Part shown: in pieces, positions 1 through 7,720 of the stretch
Layout: each line of letters starts with the position of its first letter
How positions within the stretch are numbered: position 1 is the stretch's first letter
Assembly: GCF_002161555.1 (NCBI RefSeq)
Contig: NZ_NFHZ01000007.1
Coordinates: 84,183 to 148,182 of the forward strand
DNA length: 64,000 bases
DNA from: Barnesiella sp. An55
GTDB taxonomy: Bacteria > Bacteroidota > Bacteroidia > Bacteroidales > Barnesiellaceae
Reading direction: 5' to 3'
The notes under the pieces: generated by a model
What the model was told of the DNA's origin: nothing
Seen by the model: only the letters and a program-made list of their open reading frames with translations
Database searches by the model: none
Translations under genes and position numbers: made by a program

Positions 1-1610
1 ATCCCGAAGTCAGCACTGCCGACTCACCCAAATGGTACACCATGATGTCATCGCACCTCACAGACAACACTCGTCAAAACCGCTTCCTCAAGTTGGACGG
101 CACCACATTGAAAACCGAGCAGTTTGCTACGGGAATTCCTGCCGACCAAGTAACCGAAGCCTTCTTGTGGCGCTTGGAGTCGGCAAACGACGGGACCGAC
201 TCACACGTCTATCTGGTCAACTGCAACGGACAACGCGTATTTGTACCCAGCACGGCCACGGCCGAAGATGGATCGACCTATATCAACACTCCTCTCGAAA
301 TGAACGAAACCGGTAGTGTGTGGGACCTTACGACCAGTCTCGCTACCGGAATTACCACCGACTGTGCCGACAAACAATATGCCCTTCGATTTGTCAATTA
401 CAGCGGTGCCCGCGCTTTCATGAATGCCATGGACGGCGGTACGAACTTCGGTATCACCATCTATGCCGCCGGTGTTCACCAAGCCTCTGGCTGGTTCTTC
501 TATCCGGCAGAATATACCGCTCCTGCCGCTACCAAGACCGTTGCAGTAGCATCGAGCGACAATGAAAAGGGCTCGGTAGCCATCGAAGGTAGCGAAGAGA
601 GCAGCATAGAGGTTACAGCCACCGACTCTGTAGTCGTAAAAGCCACTGCCGCAGAAGGTTTTATGTTCTCGCGCTGGCTTGAACAAACTACCGACAGCGT
701 GGTAAGTTATCGCCACACCTACACCTACAAAGGGAGCGAAAGCATCAACCTCGTGGCCGAATTCGTAGAAAAAGGCTATCCCATCATGACCCGCTTCTAT
801 GTAGTGGATTTGGATCAACAAAACCGCTACTTGGGCTCGGCCTCGTATATAGCAGGCGGTGAAACTCACGAGTTGTTTACTTGCCAAACCGAGAGTGACC
901 TCCCCTTTACCGCCTATAAGACTCTGCACATTCCTCAAGTCGAAGGAGCCGTCATTGACAAAACCAAGACCCCCATCGAGCTGACCGAAGACATGACTTC
1001 GTTTATTCTGAAATTTACCCAATACAACAGTAACATTACCTACAACAACGGTAAAACCGACTTCGTTTGCCAGCCCGAACTGGTATGGACTCGCCAAGCA
1101 CTGTATATCGACTGGAACAACGACATGAACTTCGAAGGTGCCAACGAGATTTACGAATCGGTAGGCGACAACAGCGCCAGCAACAACTTTGGCGATCCCA
1201 ACGGCAGTATTCCCGAAGGTTGGCAAAGGACCATAAACATTCCGCAGGGAACAAAGGCCGGAACCTACCGCATGCGCCTGGTTCACATGGCCCCCAATCC
1301 CTATACCGAGAATTGGCCTTCGAAACTGTTTACCGAATTCTACAACGAGTTGAGAAACGGTATTGCCTATGACTTCGACATCCACATCTCCGAAGTATCG
1401 GGCATCAATGCCGTGGCTGCCGAAGCTATCTACTACGATGCACAGGCACAGACCCTCGTAGCACCTCACATGGAGCGAGTTGTCGTTTACAACCTGGCAG
1501 GCCAAGCCGTACTGCAAGCCGGTGATGCTTCTGAGGTTTCGGTAGCGTCGCTTGCTCGGGGCGTATATATCGCCCACATCGACGGAAAGGTGATTAAATT
1601 CATGAAATAA
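1..1610 (+). CDS. T9SS cargo-like secreted protein, 5' end outside window
   Basis: The reading frame (codons starting at position 3) is open to the left edge, so the true start and signal peptide lie outside the window; an ATG at 42 is internal. About 535 residues are visible. In order they form a beta-trefoil-like module (about residues 1-165), an InlB-like repeat (GSVAIEG...FMFSRWLE), a GEVED-like domain (ALYIDWNNDMNFEGA) and a C-terminal type A sorting-like domain (VVVYNLAGQAV, GVYIAHIDGKVIKFMK). The opening residues PEVSTAD match the middle of the next gene (PEVSTADDPIWYQIM), so the two are paralogues sharing modules in a different order. The likely role is a surface-exposed or secreted glycan- or host-binding protein; no catalytic site is recognised. 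Confidence 0.8.
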   Translation, partial: PEVSTADSPKWYTMMSSHLTDNTRQNRFLKLDGTTLKTEQFATGIPADQVTEAFLWRLESANDGTDSHVYLVNCNGQRVFVPSTATAEDGSTYINTPLEMNETGSVWDLTTSLATGITTDCADKQYALRFVNYSGARAFMNAMDGGTNFGITIYAAGVHQASGWFFYPAEYTAPAATKTVAVASSDNEKGSVAIEGSEESSIEVTATDSVVVKATAAEGFMFSRWLEQTTDSVVSYRHTYTYKGSESINLVAEFVEKGYPIMTRFYVVDLDQQNRYLGSASYIAGGETHELFTCQTESDLPFTAYKTLHIPQVEGAVIDKTKTPIELTEDMTSFILKFTQYNSNITYNNGKTDFVCQPELVWTRQALYIDWNNDMNFEGANEIYESVGDNSASNNFGDPNGSIPEGWQRTINIPQGTKAGTYRMRLVHMAPNPYTENWPSKLFTEFYNELRNGIAYDFDIHISEVSGINAVAAEAIYYDAQAQTLVAPHMERVVVYNLAGQAVLQAGDASEVSVASLARGVYIAHIDGKVIKFMK

Positions 1611-1616
1611 GACAAC

Positions 1617-1650
1617 GGGGGGAGGAGATATCTCCTTCCCCTCCTTTATT
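1617..1650 (+). terminator. Rho-independent terminator
   Basis: A 10-bp stem (1618-1627 with 1632-1641, one G-T pair, loop ATAT) just after the first secreted-protein gene is followed by a T-rich run. It probably ends or attenuates transcription before the second paralogue. Confidence 0.55.
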
Positions 1651-1677
1651 CTATTCCAAACCATAAAGAAAACACCC

Positions 1678-3255
1678 ATGAACAAGTTTTTCAAATTCCT
1701 ATTCATCGTACCGCTTGTAGTTTTGGCTTTACCTCTGACAGCAGCCGATACCACAGATAGCTACATCACGAGCGACCCGTTCGAGACGATGGTACGCCTG
1801 GGACGCATCAGCGAAAAGAGCCCCATCTACCAGATGCCGGCAGGCTCGGCCAATGGTGGTTATATCTCGTCGGCCACGACCTCGGGCAACGCCATCATCT
1901 ATCCGCTGGGCTATGTCAAATCGAGTGCCCCGAACAACTACTTCACCGTAGTATCGAGAGAGACCTCTCTGCTAATTGCCGGCGAAAGTTTCGAGTTCAA
2001 CGCAACAATGACCGTTGACCCTTCGAATTATGTAATCACAGCCTATACCGATTGGGATCGCAATGGCGTGTATGAGAAAGAAGCACAAGAAGCTCAGGTA
2101 ACAGCATCGAGCAAGAGTTTCGTGCAGCCCATCAGTATCCCCGAAACAGCAGCGTTGGGTAAGACCCGAGTGCGCATACGCATAGATTCATCGACACCCT
2201 CATCGGCCGACGCATCGGTTTCGGGCCGGGTATATGATTTCGTAGTCTATGTCATGGAGGCATCAAGCCGCACCGACTGTTTCATCAGCGTAACCTCAAA
2301 CAACAACGACCTGGGTACGGCACTCATCGAGACCACCCCCAACGAAGCCGGCCGCTACGAGATTGGCAGCCAAGTCACCGTTAAAGCCGTTGTCAACGAA
2401 GAGTCTGACGCCGTAATCGAATTCAAGGGCTGGCAAGAAGGCGGAGAGATTGTGAGCAAAGAACCGGTCTATACATTTACGGTTACCAAAAGCACAAGCC
2501 TCATAGCCATATTTGAAGCAGCCGTTCCCGAACTGGCAACACCCGAAGTAAGTACCGCCGATGACCCCATCTGGTACCAAATCATGAATGCCCATACGTC
2601 AGAAACCCGTAAAGAGCGTTACATCGCCTACGATACCAACATCGGTGGCGACTACACGACCAAATTACGCGTTGAGAAACCGGCCAACCAAACCGACAAG
2701 TTCTTGTGGCGGCTCGAAGATGCCGGCAACGGACAAGTGTATATCGTAAACCGCGGGACCGACCTGCGCATATCGGGCTCGAAAGTACTCGAGACTGTAA
2801 ACTTTGACGCAACGGAAACGGGTAGCCGATTTGAAATCGCTCCCAGCGGTAATACCAACGGCAGTTACTCGATCAAATACGAGGGCGACAACTCCTACCT
2901 GCTCAATGCCAAAGACGGTGTATGGAGCATAGTACTTTACAACGCTGGTATAGGCACAGGATCGGGATGGTATTTCTACGAGGTACCCATCAAAGTGCCC
3001 ACTGCTATCGAAGACGAAGCTCAGAGCGTAACTCCCCGAGGACGACTTTATGACGGTCACCTCACTATTACCGGGCTCGAAGGCCGCAACCAGGTGAGAG
3101 TCGTAAGTCTGTCGGGACAATTGCTGGGCAATTTCCTGGCCACCGACACCACATTCGAAGGCGACCTGCGATATGCCGAAAGATTCATTATCGCAGTCAT
3201 CGAATCGGAAACCGGACAAATCACTTCACTCAAACTTCTCGACAGCAAATTCTAA
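1678..3255 (+). CDS. Secreted GEVED / InlB-repeat / trefoil-like protein with T9SS-like C-terminus
   Basis: 525 residues. A signal peptide is visible (MNKFFKFLFIVPLVVLALPL, cleavage near TAA). A GEVED-like domain follows (about 95-192, TDWDRNGVYEKEA), then an InlB-like repeat (about 200-280, FKGWQEGGEIV), a trefoil-like module (about 295-440, KFLWRLEDAGNGQVYIVN and SGWYFYEV) and a degenerate type A sorting-like tail (VRVVSLSGQLLG). It shares the trefoil and InlB modules with the gene before it, in swapped order. The sulfatase gene starts 18 bp downstream, so the two are probably co-transcribed. That suggests the secreted protein binds the sulfated glycan the enzyme attacks; this is an inference. 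Confidence 0.8.
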   Translation: MNKFFKFLFIVPLVVLALPLTAADTTDSYITSDPFETMVRLGRISEKSPIYQMPAGSANGGYISSATTSGNAIIYPLGYVKSSAPNNYFTVVSRETSLLIAGESFEFNATMTVDPSNYVITAYTDWDRNGVYEKEAQEAQVTASSKSFVQPISIPETAALGKTRVRIRIDSSTPSSADASVSGRVYDFVVYVMEASSRTDCFISVTSNNNDLGTALIETTPNEAGRYEIGSQVTVKAVVNEESDAVIEFKGWQEGGEIVSKEPVYTFTVTKSTSLIAIFEAAVPELATPEVSTADDPIWYQIMNAHTSETRKERYIAYDTNIGGDYTTKLRVEKPANQTDKFLWRLEDAGNGQVYIVNRGTDLRISGSKVLETVNFDATETGSRFEIAPSGNTNGSYSIKYEGDNSYLLNAKDGVWSIVLYNAGIGTGSGWYFYEVPIKVPTAIEDEAQSVTPRGRLYDGHLTITGLEGRNQVRVVSLSGQLLGNFLATDTTFEGDLRYAERFIIAVIESETGQITSLKLLDSKF

Positions 3256-3273
3256 ATATCAAATAACACCAAC

Positions 3274-4683
3274 ATGAATACCAGTAAATTTATATATCCG
3301 GCCAGCGGCTTGCTCCTCACCTCGGGCATGTGCTTTGCTCAAGGTCAAGAGAGAGATGCCGTGGCCACCACCGAACGCCCCAACGTCATCTACCTGCTTT
3401 GCGACGACATGGGATACAGCGATATCGAGGCTTATGGGCAACAGATGATATCGACCCCCAACCTCAACCGACTCGTAAACCAGGGCATGACCTTCACGCA
3501 ATTCTATGCCAGTACCGCCGTGAGCGCTCCCTCGAGAGCCTCGCTGATGACCGGGCAACACACCGGCCACACCAAGATCCGTGGCAACAAAGAGATTCAG
3601 CCCGAGGGCCAGGAACCCCTCGACCCCAATGTAGAGACCTTGGGACAGCTCTTCCAGAAAAACGGCTACGTGACCGGCTGCTTCGGCAAATGGGGCATGG
3701 GCTATCCCGGCTCGGGAGGCGAAGCCAACGACATGGGATTCGACGTGTTCTATGGCTACAACTGCCAACGCAAAGCCCACTCCTACTACCCCGAATACCT
3801 GTGGGACAACAAGACCAAAGAGTATCAGAACGGACGCTACTCGCAGGATGCCATCCACGAACATGCCATGCAGTTCATCGAGGACAACAAAGACAAAGCC
3901 TTCTTTGGCTACTTTACCTATACCATTCCACACGCCGAGCTACGTCAACCCCAAGACAGCATCGTGGACATGTATAAAGGCAAGTTCCAGGAACCCAAGC
4001 CTTGGTATAACGACGGAGACTACGGAACGGCAACCGACCCGCGCACTCAATTTGCAGCCATGATCACCCGTCTCGACACCTATGTAGGACAAATTATCGA
4101 CAAACTCGAAGAGCTGGGTATCGCCGACAAGACCCTCTTTATCTTCACCAGCGACAACGGCCCTCACAACGAAGGTGGTGCCGACCCCACATTCTTCAAT
4201 ACCGAAGAACGGCTCAGAGGTCTGAAACGTGCCTTGTACGAAGGCGGCATGCGTGTGCCCTACATCGCCTACTGGCCCGGGACCATCGAAGCGGGTTCGA
4301 TTACCGACTTGATGGCTGCCGGCTGGGACATGATGCCCACATTTGTCGAACTGCTGGGCGAGGATACCAACTGGCGCGACGAAGCCATGGACGGTCTGTC
4401 GATTCTCCCCACCCTCACGGGTAAAGGCGAGCAACAACAGCACGAGTTCCTCTACTGGGAATTCCACGAAGAGAACGGACGCCAGGCCGTGAGAGCCGGC
4501 GACTGGAAACTGATACGCCAGAATATCAAGAGTGGCAATCCCACACACGAACTCTACAACATCGCCGAGGATCCGCACGAAGATAACAACCTGGCCAATA
4601 CCTACCCCGACAAAGTAGAGGAGTTGAAAGTTATCATGGATCGGGAACACACCCCCTCAACGATCTTCAACTTCGGTCGATAA
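3274..4683 (+). CDS. S1-family sulfatase (serine-type)
   Basis: 469 residues with a signal peptide (about 1-22). Hydrolyses sulfate esters, most likely on host or dietary glycans, in the periplasm or outside the cell. The metal site begins with LLCDDMGYSD (Asp44, Asp45). The formylglycine motif is S-A-P-S-R with Ser84, the serine form matured by anaerobic sulfatase-maturating radical SAM enzymes. Further conserved motifs are FGKWGMG, IPHAEL and FTSDNGPHNEGG. The C-terminal subdomain (QAVRAGDWKLIRQ) is complete and the length is normal for the family. No maturase is encoded in this window. The exact substrate cannot be read from the sequence. Confidence 0.93.
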   Translation: MNTSKFIYPASGLLLTSGMCFAQGQERDAVATTERPNVIYLLCDDMGYSDIEAYGQQMISTPNLNRLVNQGMTFTQFYASTAVSAPSRASLMTGQHTGHTKIRGNKEIQPEGQEPLDPNVETLGQLFQKNGYVTGCFGKWGMGYPGSGGEANDMGFDVFYGYNCQRKAHSYYPEYLWDNKTKEYQNGRYSQDAIHEHAMQFIEDNKDKAFFGYFTYTIPHAELRQPQDSIVDMYKGKFQEPKPWYNDGDYGTATDPRTQFAAMITRLDTYVGQIIDKLEELGIADKTLFIFTSDNGPHNEGGADPTFFNTEERLRGLKRALYEGGMRVPYIAYWPGTIEAGSITDLMAAGWDMMPTFVELLGEDTNWRDEAMDGLSILPTLTGKGEQQQHEFLYWEFHEENGRQAVRAGDWKLIRQNIKSGNPTHELYNIAEDPHEDNNLANTYPDKVEELKVIMDREHTPSTIFNFGR

Positions 4684-4722
4684 GAAGAGACCTTCTTCAA
4701 CTTGATAAAACCAAAACAAAAC

Positions 4723-4757
4723 AAATAGCGGTCCCGAAAAATCGGGGCCGCTATTTT
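4723..4757. terminator. Bidirectional terminator between sulfatase and mdh
   Basis: A 15-bp stem (AAATAGCGGTCCCGA with TCGGGGCCGCTATTT, one G-T pair, AAAA loop) with A-rich and T-rich flanks lies between two convergent genes, so it can serve both. Confidence 0.8.
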
Positions 4758-4795
4758 ATTTATACCCATCGGGGGTATTCCTACCCAACCGGAAA

Positions 4796-5797
4796 TCAGT
4801 CGATATTGGCATTGAGCTTGTGCCACTCGGCGATGGGCGGGATGATGCCCATGGCGATAACCTCGTCGCGCAATTCGCACAAGTGCTTGTAGCTGTTCTC
4901 CAGCTCCTTCTCCTCCTCGGAAGTACCGTAAACCGGGTTGTAGTGCACGCCGTTGCGGTCGATAATCGTCTCCATAGCCATGAGAATGTGGTTGAACTTC
5001 CCTTCCGAGAGATAAACACCGGCCGGCCAGGTAAAGGGATTTCCACCCATGGCAGCGGCAATCATCTCGATCGAGAGATAGGCCGGGCTCTGGAACGAAG
5101 AGCGACCACGCAGGTCGATAATGTGTTTACCCCCTTGAACTACCTGATGACGAATCTTCTCCCAATCTTCGGCAGGCAACTTGTCGGTACCGATCAGGTC
5201 GGTAAGCGGCGTACCTTTTACCTTGGTTGTCGAGGCAAATACGGCCATCTGCTCGCCATGGCCACCATAGGTGCGGCAATTTTCAATCTCGTCGGCTACG
5301 GCGTGGAAATACTTGGCCAGTTCACTCTGCAAGCGAGTGCTGTCGAGAGCGGCCAGCGTCGATACCTGCGAAGGTTTCAAACCCGAGTAAAGCAACACGA
5401 TGAGACCGGTGATATCGGCCGGGTTGAAGATAACGACTACGTGTTTTACATCGGGGCAATAGCTGCGCAGGTTCTTACCGAACTCGGCAGCAATCTCGGC
5501 GTTACCCTTGAGCAAGTCCTCGCGAGTCATGCCGGCCTTGCGGGCAGCACCACCCGACGATACCACATAAGCAGCACCCGTAAGAGCCTCTTTCACATCG
5601 CTCGTATAGGTGAGATTCACCCCTTTGAAAGCGCAGTGGCGCAACTCCTCGGCTACCCCTTCGAGTGCCGGAGCATAGGGGTCATACAAACATACGTTGG
5701 GGGTCAGATGCATCATCAACGCCGTTTGAGCCATGTTCGAACCAATCATTCCGGCAGCGCCGACGATTGTCAATTTCTCGTTTGTCAAAAATTCCAT
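4796..5797 (-). CDS. mdh: Malate dehydrogenase
   Basis: 333 residues. Interconverts malate and oxaloacetate with NAD, in the cytoplasm, in the reductive branch that leads to fumarate and succinate in Bacteroidales. The N-terminal Rossmann motif is GAAGMIGSNMA. The NAD-contacting VVSSGGAARKAGMTR, the substrate-side LAALDSTRLQ and the catalytic histidine motif TYGGHGEQM follow in the usual order. Length and order fit the LDH/MDH family. The gene is alone, convergent with the sulfatase, with its own promoter upstream. Confidence 0.93.
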   Translation of the reverse strand: MEFLTNEKLTIVGAAGMIGSNMAQTALMMHLTPNVCLYDPYAPALEGVAEELRHCAFKGVNLTYTSDVKEALTGAAYVVSSGGAARKAGMTREDLLKGNAEIAAEFGKNLRSYCPDVKHVVVIFNPADITGLIVLLYSGLKPSQVSTLAALDSTRLQSELAKYFHAVADEIENCRTYGGHGEQMAVFASTTKVKGTPLTDLIGTDKLPAEDWEKIRHQVVQGGKHIIDLRGRSSFQSPAYLSIEMIAAAMGGNPFTWPAGVYLSEGKFNHILMAMETIIDRNGVHYNPVYGTSEEEKELENSYKHLCELRDEVIAMGIIPPIAEWHKLNANID

Positions 5798-5840
5798 AAT
5801 CGTTTTATTTTAAGTATGTATTTTGTCTTGAATGGCATTA

Positions 5841-5848
5841 CAAATATA
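5841..5848 (-). promoter_or_regulatory. Candidate -7 box for mdh
   Basis: On the minus strand this reads TATATTTG, a full match to the Bacteroidetes TAnnTTTG box, about 43 bp before the mdh ATG. No clear -33 TTTG is seen at the right distance. Confidence 0.5.
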
Positions 5849-5869
5849 ACAAGTAAAATGAGATTTTGA

Positions 5870-6123
5870 TTATCATTCTTTTTTACTTCCTATAACATTT
5901 TGTTATCATGGCCAGAAGCTAATCTCTCCCGAGATTACTAACCCATTCATTCAAAAACAATTATGTCTCCACATCCTTTCAAGATCCCTATAAACAGGAT
6001 TTCTCAAAAAATTTCTATCCCCCTTGTTGCCCCGATACATTCCCTCTGAAACAGGATTTTCAAATCTTTTACATACCCCTGTAAATTCATCGCCTTTTTT
6101 TATTCGATTTTCCAAATTATCTG
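5870..6123. other. Intergenic region between divergent mdh and CDP-alcohol phosphotransferase genes
   Basis: Together with its flanks this gives about 350 bp without a supported gene. It is AT-rich and holds the divergent promoters at its two ends. A 61-codon frame on the minus strand (5951-6136) has no recognisable content and overlaps the rightward promoter. Confidence 0.5.
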
Positions 6124-6131
6124 TACTTTTG
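6124..6131 (+). promoter_or_regulatory. Candidate -7 box, nearly leaderless transcript
   Basis: TACTTTTG matches TAnnTTTG and ends 15 bp before the ATG at 6147. A start about 7 bp downstream of the box would leave a leader of only about 9 nt. A -33 TTTG is not obvious; a T-run lies at the right place. Confidence 0.45.
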
Positions 6132-6146
6132 TACAAAATTTAGGAT

Positions 6147-6836
6147 ATGGGGAAAGAAACATCAGAAAGAATTCAGACCTCTTTGCTCAATGCAGCAGAG
6201 AAAAAAGCATTAGTATGGTTGGCTCAACGTCAACCCGCGTGGGTGACGTCGGACTTTCTCACCTATACCGGTCTGGTAGGTGCAGTAATATGTGCAGTAG
6301 GTTTTGTACTGGCACACATCGACACGAACTATTTGTGGCTCTCATCGTTTGGTCTGTTTGTCAACTGGTATGGCGACAGCCTCGACGGTACACTGGCCCG
6401 TGTGCGTAATACCCAAAGACCCGTTTACGGATTCTTTATCGACCACTCGCTCGATGCCATCACCATCTGCATCATGTGTATCGGAGCCGGTTTGTCACCC
6501 ATGTTCCGTCTCGATGTAGCCATGCTGGTACTGGCCGGTTATCTGGTTCTTTCGATCTACACCTATATCTCGACAATCGTCAAAGGGAAGTTCCTGCTCA
6601 CCTATGGCAAACTGGGCCCCACCGAGTTGCGGTTGGTTATTATCATCATTAACACCATCTTTATCTACACATCGCTGGGAAGTATCAACTGGACAATCTA
6701 CGGACAGACGTTGGGATTGTGCGACATAGCCGGCCTGTTTATTGCCTGCTTCCTCTTCATCGCCTGGCTGGTACAGTTTGTAACCGATCGCCGCGCCTTG
6801 GCTCAGCAAGACCCGTTGAAGCCCTTCAAAAAATAA
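6147..6836 (+). CDS. CDP-alcohol phosphatidyltransferase family membrane protein
   Basis: 229 residues with about five or six membrane segments. Transfers a phosphoalcohol from a CDP-linked donor to an acceptor alcohol in phospholipid or related synthesis. The family signature DGxxARx8GxxxDxxxD is complete: DSLDGTLAR, then GFFIDHSLD. The N-terminus is cytoplasmic (MGKETSERIQTSLLNAAEKK). The next gene (GtrA-like) starts 18 bp downstream, suggesting co-transcription and a joint role in envelope lipid or glycan chemistry. Donor and acceptor (inositol phosphate, serine, glycerol phosphate) cannot be told from the signature. Confidence 0.85.
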   Translation: MGKETSERIQTSLLNAAEKKALVWLAQRQPAWVTSDFLTYTGLVGAVICAVGFVLAHIDTNYLWLSSFGLFVNWYGDSLDGTLARVRNTQRPVYGFFIDHSLDAITICIMCIGAGLSPMFRLDVAMLVLAGYLVLSIYTYISTIVKGKFLLTYGKLGPTELRLVIIIINTIFIYTSLGSINWTIYGQTLGLCDIAGLFIACFLFIAWLVQFVTDRRALAQQDPLKPFKK

Positions 6837-6854
6837 ATAAACAACGCGAAGGCC

Positions 6855-7340
6855 GTGAAAGCTGGGGTATTAAAACTGCGCATCTATCTGCAATTCGTAG
6901 TCAGCCGCCTGTTTGGTACGGGGGTCGATACATTTGTATTGTGGATATGCTCCGACTATATCTTCAGCAGCTACTTCGGCAGAGTCATACTCTCGCCCAC
7001 CATCAGCTTCGAATTTGCCGTACTGAGCAACTTCATGTGCTCCTACTTCTGGATATGGAAAAGCCGGTTGGAGCATCGCTCTGCCCGCGACTTCGTCCAC
7101 AGGTTCATCGTATTCAACATCTCATCGGGAGCCGGATTCCTGATCAAGATGGTATTCCTGCTCATCTTTGAGCGCATCTTCATGTGGGATGTAATCTATT
7201 GCAACCTGGCCGCACTGCTTATCTCGGGGCTCTTTAATTATCTGGTGGCCGATATGCTGGTATTCAAATCGCGCAAGCAAGTAAAAGTCAGCAATATTGG
7301 CGAGAGCGGCAACGAAGAGTGCGACTCCATGGGCGCATGA
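6855..7340 (+). CDS. GtrA-like membrane protein
   Basis: 161 residues, four predicted membrane segments, the GtrA/DPMS layout (FVVSRLFGTGVDTFVLWI, FAVLSNFMCSYFWIW, IKMVFLLIFERIF, LLISGLFNYLVADML). Members of this family are linked to moving or using polyprenyl-linked sugars. The start is GTG at 6855; no ATG lies in frame before the first membrane segment. It follows the CDP-alcohol phosphotransferase by 18 bp. The tail after about residue 137 is hydrophilic. Confidence 0.8.
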   Translation: MKAGVLKLRIYLQFVVSRLFGTGVDTFVLWICSDYIFSSYFGRVILSPTISFEFAVLSNFMCSYFWIWKSRLEHRSARDFVHRFIVFNISSGAGFLIKMVFLLIFERIFMWDVIYCNLAALLISGLFNYLVADMLVFKSRKQVKVSNIGESGNEECDSMGA

Positions 7341-7376
7341 CCCGCTGCAAAACAGTAAATACAAAGACATATTCAG

Positions 7377-7412
7377 GGGCTGTACAAAACAACGCTTTGT
7401 TTTGTACAGCCC
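7377..7412 (+). terminator. Perfect 16-bp inverted repeat, terminator of the GtrA operon
   Basis: GGGCTGTACAAAACAA, loop CGCT, then the exact complement. It is followed only by a weak T-run (TTGAAGTTT), so termination is likely but not certain. Confidence 0.6.
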
Positions 7413-7510
7413 TTGAAGTTTCTCGGCACAACATTTCTCTGGATCAACAAGAGCAATTCGCCCTACTCTATTGCACGAATCGCACCTAAAACAGTATATA
7501 GAATATAGAA

Positions 7511-7542
7511 ATAAAAAAGGGAGTAAACTTGCGTTCACTCCC
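7511..7542 (-). terminator. Terminator of tRNA-Arg
   Basis: On the minus strand, just after the tRNA: a 10-bp stem (GGGAGTGAAC with GTTTACTCCC, one G-T pair, loop GCAA) followed by six T. A textbook intrinsic terminator. Confidence 0.8.
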
Positions 7543-7549
7543 TCGAGGG

Positions 7550-7623
7550 TGATTGAGTTGGGATTCGAACCCAAGACCCACAGCTTAGAAGGCTGTTGCT
7601 CTATCCAGCTGAGCTACTCAACC
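7550..7623 (-). tRNA. tRNA-Arg (anticodon UCU)
   Basis: The minus strand folds into a full cloverleaf: acceptor GGTTGAG/CTCAATC, D arm GCTC-AGCTGGATA-GAGC, anticodon stem ACAGC/GCTGT around loop CTTCTAA (anticodon TCT, reads AGA), and T arm TTGGG-TTCGAAT-CCCAA. The discriminator is A and CCA is not encoded. It has its own promoter and terminator. Confidence 0.95.
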
Positions 7624-7645
7624 GACCTTTCATAAAAAGGTGCTG

Positions 7646-7676
7646 CAAAGTTAGGGATATTTCGCGATATTCCAAA
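7646..7676 (-). promoter_or_regulatory. Promoter of tRNA-Arg
   Basis: On the minus strand TTTG (7673-7676), 19 bp, then TAACTTTG (7646-7653): an exact match to the Bacteroidetes promoter. The expected start lies about 15 bp before the mature tRNA 5' end. Confidence 0.75.
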
Positions 7677-7720
7677 TATATAATTCCACTTTTTTTAGTG
7701 AAAAGAGCAGCTTTGAAAGT

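Noticed and set aside
201..1754. Long open frame on the minus strand, 517 codons
   Set aside because: Antisense to two real genes, no signal peptide or domain, runs across the terminator; a shadow of the high-GC codon use.
5951..6136. 61-codon minus-strand frame
   Set aside because: No recognisable content and overlaps the promoter at 6124-6131.
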